Shown here piece by piece: positions 63,919 through 64,000 of a DNA stretch of 64,000 nucleotides. Below the pieces are notes generated by a model that saw only the letters and a program-made list of their open reading frames with translations, was not told the DNA's origin and made no database searches. The stretch comes from Aureimonas frigidaquae (lineage in GTDB: Bacteria > Pseudomonadota > Alphaproteobacteria > Rhizobiales > Rhizobiaceae). The position numbers and the translations under genes are program-made. The DNA lies in assembly GCF_001463905.1 (NCBI RefSeq), contig NZ_BBWR01000018.1, forward strand, positions 124,001 to 188,000, read 5' to 3'. Numbering within the stretch: the first letter of the stretch is position 1; each line of letters begins with the position of its first letter.

Positions 63919-64000
63919 CGCGCTGTGGCCTCCCTGCCCCTTGCGGATCGGATCAGGAGACGGCCAGACAGACTTTGCGGCAAGCGGTCAGAATTGCGCA

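Overview
The window is GC-rich chromosomal DNA from an alphaproteobacterium, most likely of the order Hyphomicrobiales (Rhizobiales). The evidence is gene content and order: a gatCAB block with ruvX, pyrB next to a dihydroorotase-like pyrC, plsY-dprA-topA-rnr, rpmG beside divK, DinB with an N-terminal zinc ribbon, a short proS, lolC/lolD, RNase J, and a complete 14-gene nuo operon followed by birA. The family cannot be fixed by eye. Most of the window is densely packed housekeeping sequence with many 4-bp ATGA/GTGA overlaps.

Layout. 1-5.8 kb: a partial serine hydrolase, a cupin, a DoxX-like protein, a DUF2155 protein, the complex I accessory protein NDUFA12, and gatB-gatA-gatC. 5.9-18.6 kb: a UPF0173 metallo-hydrolase, then a forward run ruvX-pyrB-pyrC-plsY-dprA-topA-rnr-DUF983-NUDIX-MFS. 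18.6-21.7 kb: rpmG with its promoter and terminator, divK (without pleD), then DUF3572, a HAD-like gene and dinB. 21.8-23.5 kb: a divergent ArsR-like/EamA pair around a nested dyad. 23.7-27.2 kb: dnaE, preceded by a small gene for a 27-residue membrane peptide under a LexA-type operator. 27.5-36.3 kb: an accessory unit, with a sigma-54 activator facing a six-gene operon (alcohol dehydrogenase, ABC binding protein, two permeases, two different ATPases). 36.3-39.8 kb: AraC/SDR and TetR/EamA pairs. 39.8-46.8 kb: lolD-lolC-proS, a structured ncRNA candidate, then DUF1467-mce-rnj-birA. 46.8-62.4 kb: the nuo operon, reverse strand, nuoA to nuoN, with a GFA-family gene between nuoC and nuoD. 62.7-64 kb: divergent tRNA-Asp and tRNA-Val, a degenerate stretch, and a small membrane protein.

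Most notable points. (1) 27337-27477: a consensus -35, an 11-bp-periodic GTTC-type LexA site, a ribosome binding site and a 27-residue single-span peptide; this looks like an SOS-induced membrane peptide comparable in design to Caulobacter SidA. (2) 29.4-36.3 kb: a textbook -24/-12 promoter drives a dehydrogenase plus importer whose two ATPases carry complementary defects (one lacks the H-loop histidine, the other the LSGGQ signature), predicting one working and one degenerate ATP site. (3) 43356-43512: an unassigned small RNA with a GNRA-capped hairpin and a strong terminator. (4) The nuoD-nuoE gap holds a 23-bp perfect palindrome plus a second hairpin. All family assignments come from reading translated sequence; no database search was run.
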